Shown: positions 1 to 12,021 of the stretch, piece by piece | Layout: each line of letters starts with the position of its first letter | Numbering within the stretch: the stretch's first letter is position 1 | Assembly: GCA_023078685.1 (NCBI GenBank) | Contig: JALGAS010000001.1 | Coordinates: 3,782,001 to 3,846,000 of the forward strand | Direction: 5' to 3' | Length of the DNA stretch: 64,000 nt | Origin: Neopestalotiopsis rosae | Lineage: Eukaryota > Ascomycota > Sordariomycetes > Amphisphaeriales > Sporocadaceae | The notes under the pieces: model-generated | What the model saw: the letters and a program-made list of their open reading frames with translations, nothing else | Told to the model about the DNA's origin: nothing | Databases searched by the model: none | Position numbers and translations under genes: made by a program

Positions 1-414
1 AACATCATCATTAGCATATGGACGGTATTTGGTGAGAGACTGCCGAGAGCGTGATAGACATGGCACGAGTGACAGTGTAGTTATTGGCTTGGGCGCTGAT
101 TGAAGCAAGCAAACAGGCAAGCAGACCCATGAAAATGCTTGATGGAGAATGTGATCGATTGGGTGAAAGGGGGTGCAAATTGAGTGCGCGAGTTTGCGCG
201 AACACGGGCAAATGAGAACGGAGCTCGCTCGCATTGCAGGCAATTGATTGTGACGATGCACGAGAAAGAGAGCATTCAACTCACGAGTGGTGTCGGCCAG
301 TTCATCCTTCTTTCGCTTGATTCTGTCCTTCAGGGTCTCGGCCTCGCGCCTGGCCTGCTGAATGCGCGCCTGCATCGCCTCAGGCGACACATCGTTCGGC
401 CGTTGTGAGTCCAT
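1..414 (-). CDS. G-protein beta subunit (Gbeta), 5' partial, first exon 414-285
   Basis: Only the first coding exon lies in the window (414 to 285, 43 codons plus one base). It starts [20 protein letters not shown] and goes on through a basic coiled-coil helix with the motif [16 protein letters not shown], the N-terminal helix that pairs with Ggamma in fungal Gbeta proteins. A GTGAGT donor follows at 284-279. The next base pair of the codon would give Leu, as expected after DTT in this family. The intron fills the rest of the window edge; a GCTAATGA branch-like site near 4-14 suggests the acceptor lies just outside. The seven WD40 blades are therefore not visible. Known role: heterotrimeric G-protein signalling with Ggamma at the plasma membrane, feeding the cAMP and MAPK pathways that control growth, mating and virulence. 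The upstream strand is unusually free of ATG (see findings). Identification rests on one exon but the helix is highly characteristic. Confidence 0.85.
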   Translation of the reverse strand, partial: MDSQRPNDVSPEAMQARIQQARREAETLKDRIKRKKDELADTTRELNALFLVHRHNQLPAMRASSVLICPCSRKLAHSICTPFHPIDHILHQAFSWVCLPVCLLQSAPKPITTLSLVPCLSRSRQSLTKYRPYANDDV

Positions 415-1146
415 TGCGAAATTTGGGGTTAAGAAGCACTGGATGGTTTGTTGTTTGCCAACGGGGGCGTCGGAAAGGGGGGGTTGCTGGAAAAAGGAGA
501 GCGAGCAAGAGCTGGTTGGCCCGAACGGGGGTGGGAGAGAAGAGGACGGACGGTCGGGTGGGTGAGAGAAGTGAAGCAGAGCGAGTGTGCCGACGACGAA
601 GTGCTGCTGAATGAGTTGCGCGCGTTGGGTCAGGAAGAGGACGACAACGACAACGACGGCCAACAACGGACGACAACGAGGTCGGAGATTGGGAGGGTGG
701 GTGAGGTTGTTGTTGTTGGGTTGGGTGGTTTGACGACAACAGCGACGAACGAATTGATGGATGTGTGGAGAGGACACCGAAGGAAAAAAGGGAAAAAGGT
801 GTGGTTGAGGTCGGGATAGGTAGACAGACAGACAGACCAAGCAAGCAAGCAAGCAGCAGTGTCTGCTACTACTAGGTACTGTAGTCAGTTAGTTGCACTG
901 TCGCTTGGGTAGGTAGGTCCGGGTCTTGCTTGGGTGGGTGAGGAGAATGCTTAGAATGCGAGCTCCAGGGGTGGTTGCGACAGCTGACCACTCAGAGGCG
1001 CCCGCTGGGCACTTAGTAGTGATTCTCGCCGGGGCGGGCAGCGGGCAGGATGAGGATGAGTCCAAAGGGTGGAGCACCTCGATTTCGATTGCAGGAGACG
1101 ATGCTGGGGTCCGTTTTGACGGTACACACCCAGGACTTTCGAGTTC
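415..1146 (-). promoter_or_regulatory. ATG-free leader/promoter tract upstream of the Gbeta gene
   Basis: Read on the gene strand, no ATG occurs in the 732 bases upstream of the Gbeta start codon (no CAT on the plus strand between 415 and 1146). The tract is strongly strand-biased, rich in C and T on the gene strand, and contains GTTGTC-type triplet runs around 638-690 and a tetranucleotide repeat at 823-854. This is what a long 5' untranslated leader looks like, but no transcript evidence is available and the transcription start is not identified. Confidence 0.5.
823..854. repeat. Tetranucleotide microsatellite (GACA)n-(AAGC)n
   Basis: Three GACA units, a GACC, then four AAGC units read on the plus strand. 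It lies inside the presumed Gbeta leader. Confidence 0.8.
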
Positions 1147-4100
1147 CATTATTAATTATTAGTGGTGAATTGGAAGCCAGCACCTATCTACTACAATATG
1201 TATGTGCGTATGTTACCCAGTGGTACGTAGTTGTTATTTCAATTTCATCATTCTGTTTGCTCTTTTTGATATAGAAAGTCATTTCCTTATTCGAAGCACT
1301 TATAGGCCCATGACGATGTACACAGAAGAAGGACAATGATCAGAAAGAAACCACCACTCCAACAAGCTTACGAGTGCTTAAATGGGGGTGAACAGAAACC
1401 CCTACTAGCTGGTAGGCAAAAGATTACCATTACTACTGTAAGTTCGATTGATTCTGTACCTGCACTCGACGCGGCTTTGGCGACATCGGCAGCAATAGAG
1501 AAAGGTCGCGTCTGTTGGCGTCTTGCTCTTCATCGGTTGCTACTGCGCAACCCACATACACAATGGAAGAGAAGATCAAGAGTCTCCTCTTCTTCCTTTA
1601 CTCTTACTTTGATGAATCAAGACGAGACAAAGAAGAAAAAAGATTGACCTGGTTGAGTGAATGAACGGAGGCCTGTCGGGCTCAGGTACCCAGCAAGTAC
1701 CTTGGATTTTGGCAATGGGCGGGCGACGTGGAGCAAGAGAGGAGGGGTGGGCACTTGTGGTCCATGCTGAAAGTGGGAATAGAGAAAAAAGGAGATCCAA
1801 CTTAGCACTGGCTCCAAAAATTCAAGATTACATTCAATTGCCCTCTTTTGCGTATACGACCGAGGCACCGACTGTGTACGCACTGTGACCTGGCAATGAA
1901 GCATCAGGGCATCAGCATTTCCAAGCAGCCTGGCAGTCCAAGCCCATTGTCATTTATACGCTTGCTACACGGAAGCAAGGTCTTGCTTGTCTGCTTTTGC
2001 CGGCCTGTCTGCCTGTCTCCGGTGGTGCCAAGCCAGGGAAATCTGGGTTGGTAAGCTGTTCATGAACCCCATTGGAATAGTCTTCCCTCTAAACATGGGC
2101 ACTGTGCTACGAAGAGGTTAGACAGACCCAGTCGTGCTTGCGCACCTACATTACCCTACTTTTATTATTACCTTTTGCTTGTCTACCTGACCCTACATGC
2201 GCTATCCACGCATACTTTACTTACATGGTACATTGGCGTTCGTTGATGATCTGAGTATGTATGGTGGAGTGACTGACTGATTGACCAAAAGCGACTACGC
2301 TCAACTTTGTGTGTCTTCCGTCCGTCAAATGCGGTCATTTTTGTTTATTACTTCCAACGGTGCGGTGCTCTGTGCGGTATGGGTGGTGGTGCAGTGAATC
2401 CATTCCTTACTTGCATACATACATACAATACATGCACCCCAACTGCAGAGAGGTTGACTTTCGCCTAACAAAGGCATTGCTCAATGCTGACGTTGTTGAT
2501 ATAATGAACATGATGAACAGCAACAACGATAATGCCCGTCGTTGGCGGGTACGCAGATCATCCGACATGAAAGTGCCAGTTTGCCCTGAGCCGAGTCCAT
2601 AGTGGCAAATCCAGGAGATGTTCCGCTTGATGGAGTGACAGAGGATACCCTTGGGACTTGGGATAGTGCTGGTGCCAACGACTCCAGTCGAGGATCGTGA
2701 AGAAGATGAACGGCGCTGTTGTCCATCGTCTTTTTAATATTGCACTACACTGTCTGGGCCAGCCATTTGCCATCCGACGACCACTATCCAGCAGCACTAC
2801 TTGCCAATTCCTCGTGGCATGACAGGCTACCTACTACTACTGCTGTACTAATTCAAGACGGCCGATGCGGGCCTCTAGGTAGTTTCTATCCAGGCCAGCC
2901 GCTAGACGAAATCCCAAGTTGGCTCGAACTCGGACGAAATGGCGCTATTCTTTCCTTTTCAGCTCGTTGGCGGCAATGGATCTTCATGAGTTGCTCGGTG
3001 CAGTGCATATGCGGATGAAGGATGAGAAAGAAAGAGGCAAGAGAGGCTCTCTTCGCGCCCGCTCAGTAGGAAAAGCCCACCGAGCCGTTCTTTGCCTACT
3101 GCTCACAAGCGCCGAGCCCGTCGCTCGCCTAGTGAAATTGAGCTCAACGCAAGTCAAGACATGCAAGCTCCTATTATTCTTTTGCCATCTACCGACTAGG
3201 GAGGTAGCAACTCAAACTACTCAGATTGCAGCAATACGAATATAATGCTCAACCAACGAATGGAACCGACTTTTGTTGAATCCCTTATTATATTAGGGCC
3301 GGGAATTAAAGAAGGATGAGAACTATCCGATGAACAGCAACCCTTCGCTCCGCCTTATCATCATGTTCCGTGCGTTGCTGCTGTATGAGCAGGTAATAGA
3401 CATCACATACCCACTGAGCAATTCAACTAGCCTCGGTCAAGTAAGATGGACAAAAAGCAAAGTGTCCCGGAACGAGTCGTGACGATGCCCCAGCCAGACA
3501 CTTTACCACCATCTATCTATGTTGTCTTGATTTACTTGTTACTACCTGACCGACAAGACATAGGTATTCCTTGATACTTTAGAAGAGAGCACCCGTCAGC
3601 ATCCAAATAGCCCAACGGACGACACCGGTTTGAGATTGCTCAGGTAGAATAATTTGACTGATGACCGACTTACTGTAGTATTACGTTGGATACCTGGTCA
3701 AGGTAGCAACTATGTAAATAAGTAGTAGGCCCTAGTACCTGCAGCTGCATATCCATGAAATGACACTGTCCGTGGGCAAGTTCTTGACTCCAGGGATGCC
3801 AGCCGCCGAGAGGCGAGATTGGGGGCCAGCCAATACATCATGTACTCTGCTGTCTACCTCTTGAGTGCAGTTATACTGGAAGGTATCCCCATCCAGGTAC
3901 GTAGTGCCAAGTAGCTGGTAGGCAAAGAGCGTGCAGGGTATTGATTGGGCGGGTTGGCGGGGGGCATATGTTGTTGCATTTCCCATCTTCGATAACGGCA
4001 GCTGTCCACTCTTTTCCTCTTTCTGTCTTCCCGCGGGACACCAACTTTTCTCATCCCCATCTGCAGTGAGGCTGATCATCTAAATCGAAGTGAGCCATCA

Positions 4101-7100
4101 TTGGCCACGTATGGACGTTCAGTCGGCAGGCAGCTAACTATAGGGAGGATATCCGGCCACCCTTTCGTATGCTGTGCAACACGAGAGATGATTTTTAGAG
4201 GCGAGTCAGTGGGTAAGCCCAACCGCATCAATGTCTTTCCCATCCCACCCAAAAGATACCGTCACCATGCCTTCCTTGTGTATATAAGCGTACTGTCCCT
4301 TCAGAACTGGAGCCAAGCCCGTGCTTTTGTATATTTTGGGATGAAGCAGACAGGCGGCCTTGACGACGACAAGCGAGAAAAGACGAATAAATAAATTCCT
4401 ACTCCACGGTACTAGAGCAACTTCCTGGACGCCCACCGTCGGAAACATTGAAGCACGACATAGCTAAGGCACCACTAGGCAGGGATGGTGGTGAACTGTA
4501 TGTATGTGCTTAGGCAGGTAGGTACCTTATCTCATCAAAAGGGTTGCTTCCGCGCTTGTGCTCTTGAAAAAATAATAATTATAATAATAATCACAAAAAT
4601 CTCCTTGTGGAGGACTTGCGCATTTTACCTACTCTACCCACCAGGTACGTACTGCTTTTTCCTCCAGCCTCAGCTGCATAGGTTCGGGATGATCCTGAAC
4701 GACCCTTCAGCCCTTCCGATCTTCGAGGCTCTCCGGAAGGAATCAACTGCCTGCCTTGCCTGCCTAGGTTTGTGACATCGGCTTGCAGGCGTCTGGGGAA
4801 CGGGCGAGATTGAGATATTTTTACCGACCCATGCCTACTTTGTAGCACATACATGCCATGATGACAATATTTCTCGTCTTCATGCTCAAATTAGCATACA
4901 GGAATTTTCTTTTCATCCTCTCAACAGAGGGAGAGGCCTGCTCTAGAAAGATGTCTTGGAAATTGCTCCTACAAACTGACGACTACCCACGGCTTATCGG
5001 AACGGCGGGCATCGCTCGTTAATCTGCCATGGGCCCTTCTTTCTCTGGCTGATTCGCGCGTCTGCTAGCTGGGCTGGCCGGCTACTGCGTAGTTCTGGGG
5101 GAAGAACTGGGGCGGATGGAGGCTTGTGGGAGATTGCTGCCGATAGTTGTCCAGTCTGGTCCAAGTAGCGACCCCCCCAGGCCCCTTGTTCAAGTCCCGT
5201 CCCATCTTCTCAAATTCCCACATCCCCTGCAACGACACCACGTCAGGTCTTTCCCCAATCCAGGAGGGAAGGGAAATAAAGGAGCACTTGAGCTGTCCAA
5301 TGCCTGTGCCGGTGCCTGTCTGGTCTGTGCCTGTCCAAAAGTGCACAGTACGGAGTCGCCCACCTCGGCACCGTTGCACCAAAGATCCCGACACAACGTC
5401 GTTCGGGTCCGTTCTGGGTTGCTGGCTGTCGAATCGAGTAATGAAACTGGGTAACTGACTGACTCCTCTCGAGCAGCTTGTCAGCATGATGCATACCGAC
5501 TGCAGATACAGACTGCAATCTTTTCTTCTTCATCTTTACAGCACAAACAAATAGTCTGGAATCAAATTCATCACTTGACAGATAGGTGCGCGAGGTACAA
5601 TGTACTACAACAATCCCCATATCAATAATTTAGGTTCATCTGCCTGGGCAGCCGACATTTCGCCCGCTGCCAAAGCCAGCCTCTGGACTTGTTGAACGTC
5701 TTTTTGGACTTTGCGGTATGGCAACATCGCTGAGTAAAATTCATCACGTGTTGAAATCCCCTGGGAGACGATGGGGCATGTCTGTTTGTTCTCGAATGCT
5801 TCTGGGCCTTTGCTAGATGCCGACTTAAGACTCAGCTCTTGACTTGATGCTACATAGTGTCAAGCCCCCTGGACGGGAGAGCGAGTCGAGTTCCCCATGG
5901 CCGGCAGAAAGTGTTTGGACCTATTCAGAGCGAGTTGAGAGATCTTTCTCTTTCTCACAATCTCCAGTACAGACTAAAATTTTCTTCCTAGATGCATGCC
6001 CTAGCATGATCTTCATAGGTGCTACTGATGCATCGGAACAGACGAGCAGCTTCCTAGCTTATGGACGATCACCATACTCGTCCCACGGTGCCTTGATTGC
6101 TGACGGCCAAGCTTCTAGGGAGCAGCCGCTGAACTCTGGACATGGAAAAAGCTCCCGAGATGTCTTTCTGGAAGCATTTGTTCCTTTACATAGTATGATC
6201 AGTCAGCAATGCCGATGAACATTTTGACACTTAGACACACTTCAGATCCGTCCACCAGCCGGAATGTCTCAAACATATCCAGAGCTGTAGCGCAACGGGC
6301 CACTTCTGTCATGGTGATGACGTCCTGGGAGATCCTTACAAGAGTTGTCACTGGTACTGTAACTCGGCAACAAAGATGGTTCGCATTAGCATCCATTAGG
6401 ATGAACTTTGCTGATGGTCTTTGGATTTCCGTACCTACCTGCATCATGAAGCGTGACACTACAGTGCTTTTCTCTCTTGATCACCCAATACGCTCGAGGT
6501 CAGACATATCTCGCGCGTTGCTTTATTGCGTAGCTTCACGCGCACCAGTCAAATATATCATATCAAGATGCGTCCAGCAAGAAAAGAAAAGTCATTCCAT
6601 TACATACTAAGGAAAGATTTACTCCAACCTGGATGCTGTGCGACAAACGTAGCCCCACGTATTCGCTATACTGACCAGGTTTGGTAGGGGTCCTTGGGGT
6701 CATGACAAGTGAAATGTGTTATTGTACATATTCAGTGTCTTGACTTGGTCGTTCTTTCAGGCAAAAAAGCAAATAACGACATTTAGAGCCCTGCTCTCCT
6801 TTTTGCCTTTCCGGCGATCTCTTGTCTTGGTGAGCGCAGTGCTCTTTCACGCAGATCATCAATGCATAATGGGATTTGCAAGGCTCGGCAGCCGGGAACT
6901 CGGGAACACACACGTACGTACTAAACTACGATAATATACAGTACGTACAGTCATGATCTTACAACGAATTATGGTCCCTCGGAACCCAAGAAAAGTGGAT
7001 TGCGCCAAGTTCCAACGGCGGACATGAAATATCTGCAGACCGAAATTATTCAGAAAAAGGTCGAGCTCCTCCTTTGCTCCGTCTCGAAGTAGATCCGCTT

Positions 7101-8621
7101 CTCAAGTTTGATGGACATGGGGGAACCACAAACTGGCAAGGGGATGGGCTATCTGCTGGCAACGGGGGAGGAACCAAGGGAATCTTCCAAATCAGCCAGT
7201 CGCGGCCAAGACCGAGAAATAGAAGTCAGAAAGCGGCAAAGCTACCCTACCAACAACCCACCCAAGCCACCCTTATCCAGAACCATGAGAATTAAGACGA
7301 TCTGGAGTCCTTTTTTTTCTTTTTTCTTCAAGCGGCCACATCCTGGTCTGAGCTTTGCCGCCTTTAAACTCCGAGCGCTATGTCGCTTGAATTACATAGA
7401 TAGACCCGTTGAGTTCTCAACTGGACATAAGGCACGCATCGAATAACCCGTGGTAATATAACGCAACATTTTTCTACTAACGAGGGTCACGAGCCAAACA
7501 CTATCGGCTTGTTGTCTCGCCTTATATAGGGAGCATCACTCGGTTTCGACCGCCACACACAAAGTGTCCAACTACCGAGACCTTCTCACAGAGACAGCTC
7601 GGTGATAAGCCACTAAAGAAAGATCATGTCTGACCTTGGAAGTCCACACAAGGGCGCCATTCAACGCCGAGGCCTAAATGTGGCGTTCTACACAAACTGC
7701 GACCTTGTCTTATAGAAACGAGGGTTCTGGATCGTCTTACGCCATCTCACTCACAGTGTTAGGGAGGAGCGAGGGAAAGATGAAGATAGTGTGTCAGATT
7801 CAAACCGCAACTTTTTAGTGAGCCTCAGATGCCCTCTTCTTGCACCCACCCCCCGGGACAAAAGCACCCGACGACATGGTCCCGGTACGCAACAACGATG
7901 GGGGGGAAGAAGGAGGGGAGGGGACGGGGAGAAAATCGATTTGCCCATTTTCTGACGTGCTTGGTGTAAGAATGTAACGGCATCAGGTCATTTGTATCGT
8001 CCAGCGCGAAACCAGACAGCACCACTGGAAACAATTGCAACAAACGAATCTTTTGGGGGCGGACTTGGCTTTTTTGGCGAGCAGTTCGTTCGTCCCCTCC
8101 CCCAAACACTGGTAAGCTAGAGACTATTTGGGGATTTTTCCAGGGCCCTGATTTGGGCTGGCTGCTTGCTGCAATGATACTCTGACAGTACACCGCATGT
8201 AAGTGCGTACATAGTAAGTAAGTGGTATGGAGTCTCGCTGTGCGTATCGTATAGTATAGTAGTACATGTATGTGATATTTGCACGTACAGCAGGTTTACG
8301 TAGCATAGCAGTGCCTAGTCTGGTTCATACCGCAGGTAGTTCACTGTACTTAGTGCGGTCCCGTTTCCTGCGTCTTGAACCTTCCGTCGGAACACATGTC
8401 AAAATGTGGCTAAAGCGTCCTTTGCGGCAGCGGCCCGTTGGGGGAAGGGAAGGATTGAGGTGCTTGCCCCGTCCGAAATACCTCTGTACACTACCTGCGG
8501 CGCAAACTATCGCCATATACTGTGATTTCAAGTATACCTGATCATAGGTGTATCTATACCTTGCGTCATTCCTACCTACACATGCAGCGGTTGGACCAAG
8601 CCAAATTTACGTTAACCAACC
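1147..8621. other. Gene-poor intergenic stretch between Gbeta and ADAL
   Basis: About 7.5 kb in which I find no reading frame with a recognisable domain, no chain of splice-compatible exons and no tRNA. Open frames are short (the longest are about 125-140 codons, near 5065-5487 on the minus strand and 5844-6218 on the plus strand) and look like chance. An AAT-rich microsatellite lies at 4566-4591. GTACGTAC-type palindromic words and TAGGTA/TACCTA words recur. Base composition is not extreme, so this is not an obviously RIP-degraded AT-rich block. Confidence 0.5.
4566..4591. repeat. AAT-type microsatellite
   Basis: Short run of AAT/ATA units in an otherwise unremarkable intergenic stretch. 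Confidence 0.7.
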
Positions 8622-10033
8622 ATGGCTTCGCAGGTCGATTTCCAGGCTATGCCCAAGATCGAGGTATGTTGTGATGATGATTCGCTGTCCAAGTACGCGC
8701 CCCAATCAGCTTCATATCCAAAAACACCTGGCCAGCAGATTCACCCATTTGATCTGCATATGTGCTCACACAGTAATACGCTGTCTATACTTGATACATA
8801 TGAATAAAATAGCTTGACCGGCACGCATTTATACGCAAGACTGACTGACCACTTTGCTCATTGTCTAGTTACATGCACATCTGTCAGGCTCTGTATCAAG
8901 ACAATGTCTCCACGAGATATGGCTCAAGAAGAAAGAGATCGGTGCCACGGATCTGGAAGACCCTTTGGTAGTCATGCCAGTAGGCAAGCATGACTATGAC
9001 TTGAATACGTAGGTATTTGCGCGCAGGTTCTTAGTTGTCTCCTTACGGCAAACCATAAACACTAGATTGGAAATTTGTCTGATGATAACTCATTAGCTTC
9101 TTCCCACTCTTCTCTTCGTACATCTACCAGCTCATCAACGATCGGGAGTCACTCGAGTACTCCACCAAGGCCGTCGTCGGCGAGTTCGCCGCCGACGGCG
9201 TCGTGTACCTGGAGCTGCGGACGACGCCGCGCGCCATGCCCGGGGCCGACCTGACCAAGGCCGGCTACGTCCAGGCGGTGCTGGACGCCATCGCGGCCGC
9301 CGAGCGGGAGAACCCCGCGATCCGCGTGCGGCTGATCCTGTCCGTCGACCGGCGCAACACGGCGGCCGAGGCCGACGAGGTGGTGGCCCTGACCCGGCGG
9401 TTCGCCTCGGGCTGCGGCGTCGTGGGCATCGACCTGTGCGGTGACCCGGCCAGGGGCGACGTCTCCCTCTTCACGCCCGCGTTTCGGGCCGCTCGCGAGG
9501 CTGGGCTGAAAATCACCATTCACTTTGCCGAGGCCGAGTGCAGCGCGTCCGAGGCCGAGCTCGACACCATCATGTCGTGGTATCCGGACCGGTTGGGACA
9601 CGTCATCTACGTCCCGGAACGTGTGAAGCGCGTCATTGCGAGTCGCAAGACCATGGGATTGGAGCTGTGCCTGAGTTGTAATGTGCATGCCAAGATGATC
9701 AGTGGCAGTTTCGAGGCACATCATTTCGGAGAGTGGTGGAAGGTGGATGGCGTTACCGTCGTGCCTTGTGTAAGTACTGAGCCTGATATTGGGAACAGCC
9801 TCGGCCCCCTCTAGAACAAAGCGGTTTGAAACATGATGTTCCGAAGAAAAGCTAACTCGAGGCAGACCGACGATGTAGGCGTCTTTGGCAGTCCCGTCTC
9901 CAACGAGTGGAGGTTGATTGAGGAGCATTTCAAGCTTGAGAAAAAGGAGCTCTTCGAATTGGCTAGAAAGGGAATCGATGTCATATTTGGCGGGGAAGAG
10001 GACAAGGAGCGATTGAGGGAGATCATGTGGTAA
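8622..10033 (+). CDS. Adenosine deaminase-like protein (ADAL/MAPDA, N6-methyl-AMP deaminase type)
   Basis: Four exons: 8622-8663, 8869-9008, 9097-9769 and 9866-10033, giving 340 residues in continuous frame. Zn-dependent amidohydrolase (TIM-barrel) signatures are in order: the HxH pair in ELHAHLSG (His16, His18, joined across intron 1), IHFAEAE (His203 and Glu206, the zinc ligand and catalytic Glu of the usual HxGE box), RLGH (His229), and the metal-binding CTDDVGVFGS (Asp287-Asp288, created by splicing of exons 3 and 4). Family members hydrolyse N6-substituted AMP or adenosine to IMP or inosine, clearing modified purines from RNA turnover; they are cytosolic. The IELHAHLSG start and TDDVGVFG end fit the ADAL branch better than classical adenosine deaminase or Aah1; the exact substrate is inferred. 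Exon 3 is markedly GC-rich in its first half. The gene is convergent with the DUF4211 gene. Confidence 0.9.
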
Positions 10034-10449
10034 GTCGGTTCAAGCACCGAGACAAGTTGTTTGATGAACAGAGAGTCCTGAGTATTCATCCGGGACTCAA
10101 CCTCGAGAAGGGTTGGTCAAGTCTATCTATACTAGTGACTGAACTCAAGTGCTCTTGCACCATCAAAATGGAAGAAACCTTGGCTGCCTAAATGCTCAAG
10201 TATTCTGTAACTTGAATCCTTCCAAGGTCAAATACCTTCGTATTTGTGCAGCTTGTGACTTCGCCAATGCCTCGTGGCCTTTTCCAAGCACAAAACCTCC
10301 GGACCTTGACTACCAACGTCCAGAAACCAGATCCATTATTCACGGAGCATTACCATTGCCTTAGCAACAATGCTCGATACTCAAACAATTCTACGCTGGA
10401 AAAGAATCCGCTCCTTAACTCCAAAGCAGCCATACTGGGTCGATTCGCT
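10034..10449. other. Convergent 3' intergenic region, ADAL / DUF4211
   Basis: 416 bases between two stop codons facing each other. It holds only presumed 3' untranslated regions and poly(A) signals; no gene is seen. Confidence 0.6.
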
Positions 10450-11988
10450 TTACTTCCAGCGAGACCCACCACCACGACCAGAAGTGCTCTTGTCACGAGC
10501 TTCCTGGAGAACCGATCGAAAGTCTTGATACAGACCTGTGACAGTTCCGTTCTCTCTCCAGTTGTCCACAATCTCGTTGGCGGCCTTTCTGCGCTTCTTG
10601 GCCTTCATCTTCTCGCGTTCCTTAAGCTTTGCGGGTTTCAGATGACCTTCAGTTTCCAGACGCTCCTCGACCCACTCCTTCAGAGCGTGCTTCCAGTGCA
10701 TCAGTTTGTGTGCAGTCTCAGCATTGCTACAACATGTCGAGCCGACCGCCCATTCCTTAGATGTCGATGGCAGTTCATTGCCCTGCGTGTCCACTGATGC
10801 ACGATCTGAATCATCCGAGTCGGAATCGGACTCCACCTCTTCAAGGGTCTCCTTGCTGTATGGTTGGCCCTGGAACTGAATCTTCCAAGTAGCTGGATGA
10901 CCACTTCTGCCACAAGCTTCGCAGTAAGCGCCATCGACCTCAAGATTTCCGGTCTCGTAAGCCTCCAACTTGGGACGTGCTTTCAGGCTGCGGTAGAATT
11001 CTACCTTCCAGACAGACGAAATGAACTTTGATGTTGCCAGTCCGCGCACTTCATCGTCAAGCTTTTGCCAAGCATGAGTGTAGATGGGGTCCTTGCGTTC
11101 AAAAGCAGGGTTGATCTTGTTGTGCACCAGCCACTCAACGATAAAGGGAAACTGCTCCTTGGGCGGCTTCCTAGCTTGTGCCGTGAACTCGTAGGGCATG
11201 CTGAGATGGGCAGGAGCACCGATCGGTGCCTCGTCGTCTTCAATCACGAAATCCTCCAGGTCACTGCCATCATTGCTACCACTGAGCTCATCCTTCTTAA
11301 CCAGAGACTGTTTTCTAGGTTTGCGGGCAGGCACAGCTTTCTCTGCCGGCTCAGCCTCGTCGTCTTCCTCCTCATCGGGGAACTCCTCGAGAATTTGCAA
11401 CGAATCGTCACTAGCGGTGTCGTAGAGGCCTCTCTTGTCAGCCTCCGAGTCTGATTCCGATGACGTTAACTGGTCAATCTTCTCGCCTGCGCGTCGGCGC
11501 TTTAGAAGTTCCATGTTCTTCTGTTTGGGGGTACGGTGTCCCTTCTGCCGCTTGGTTGGAGATGAAGATGGTTGGCCTCTGCGAATAAGTCTTCTCGCAG
11601 GCGTCTTTTCTGCCTCCGAGCTTGATGATGATGATGACGACGAAGACGAGAGCTGAATCATCTTCGGCTTCTTTGCGGGCAGATCTGAGTCGGAACTGCT
11701 CTCAGGATCAGGGACGGCAGCTCTTCTTCCTCTTGATGAGCTTGGTTGAATGGGCTCGTCATCGTCGTCAGTATCATGAGCATCCTCGTCAAGCTTGCCA
11801 TCATCATCGGAACCCTCGTCATCGGACTCTAGATAGGCCATCTTCTTTTGCGTGGCTGATTTACGACTTTGGCGACGACCCTGAAAAAGAAAAAAGAAAT
11901 AGATTAGTTTGAAATTCATGGCTTGTATAGTTGTAGCTTAACAAGGGTAAAAGAAGTTTGGGAATGTGTGAGTGAAATGTATGATGAT

Positions 11989-12021
<33 letters not shown>

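Noticed and set aside
380..844. 154-codon minus-strand frame overlapping the Gbeta start
   Set aside because: It starts at TTG with no internal Met and has low-complexity composition; not a real upstream ORF for scanning ribosomes.
5065..6218. Frames of 125-140 codons (5065-5487 minus, 5844-6218 plus)
   Set aside because: No domain features and no splice partners; composition is as in the surrounding intergenic DNA.
9149..9928. 259-codon minus-strand frame
   Set aside because: Antisense shadow of GC-rich exon 3 of ADAL, whose plus-strand frame carries the catalytic motifs.
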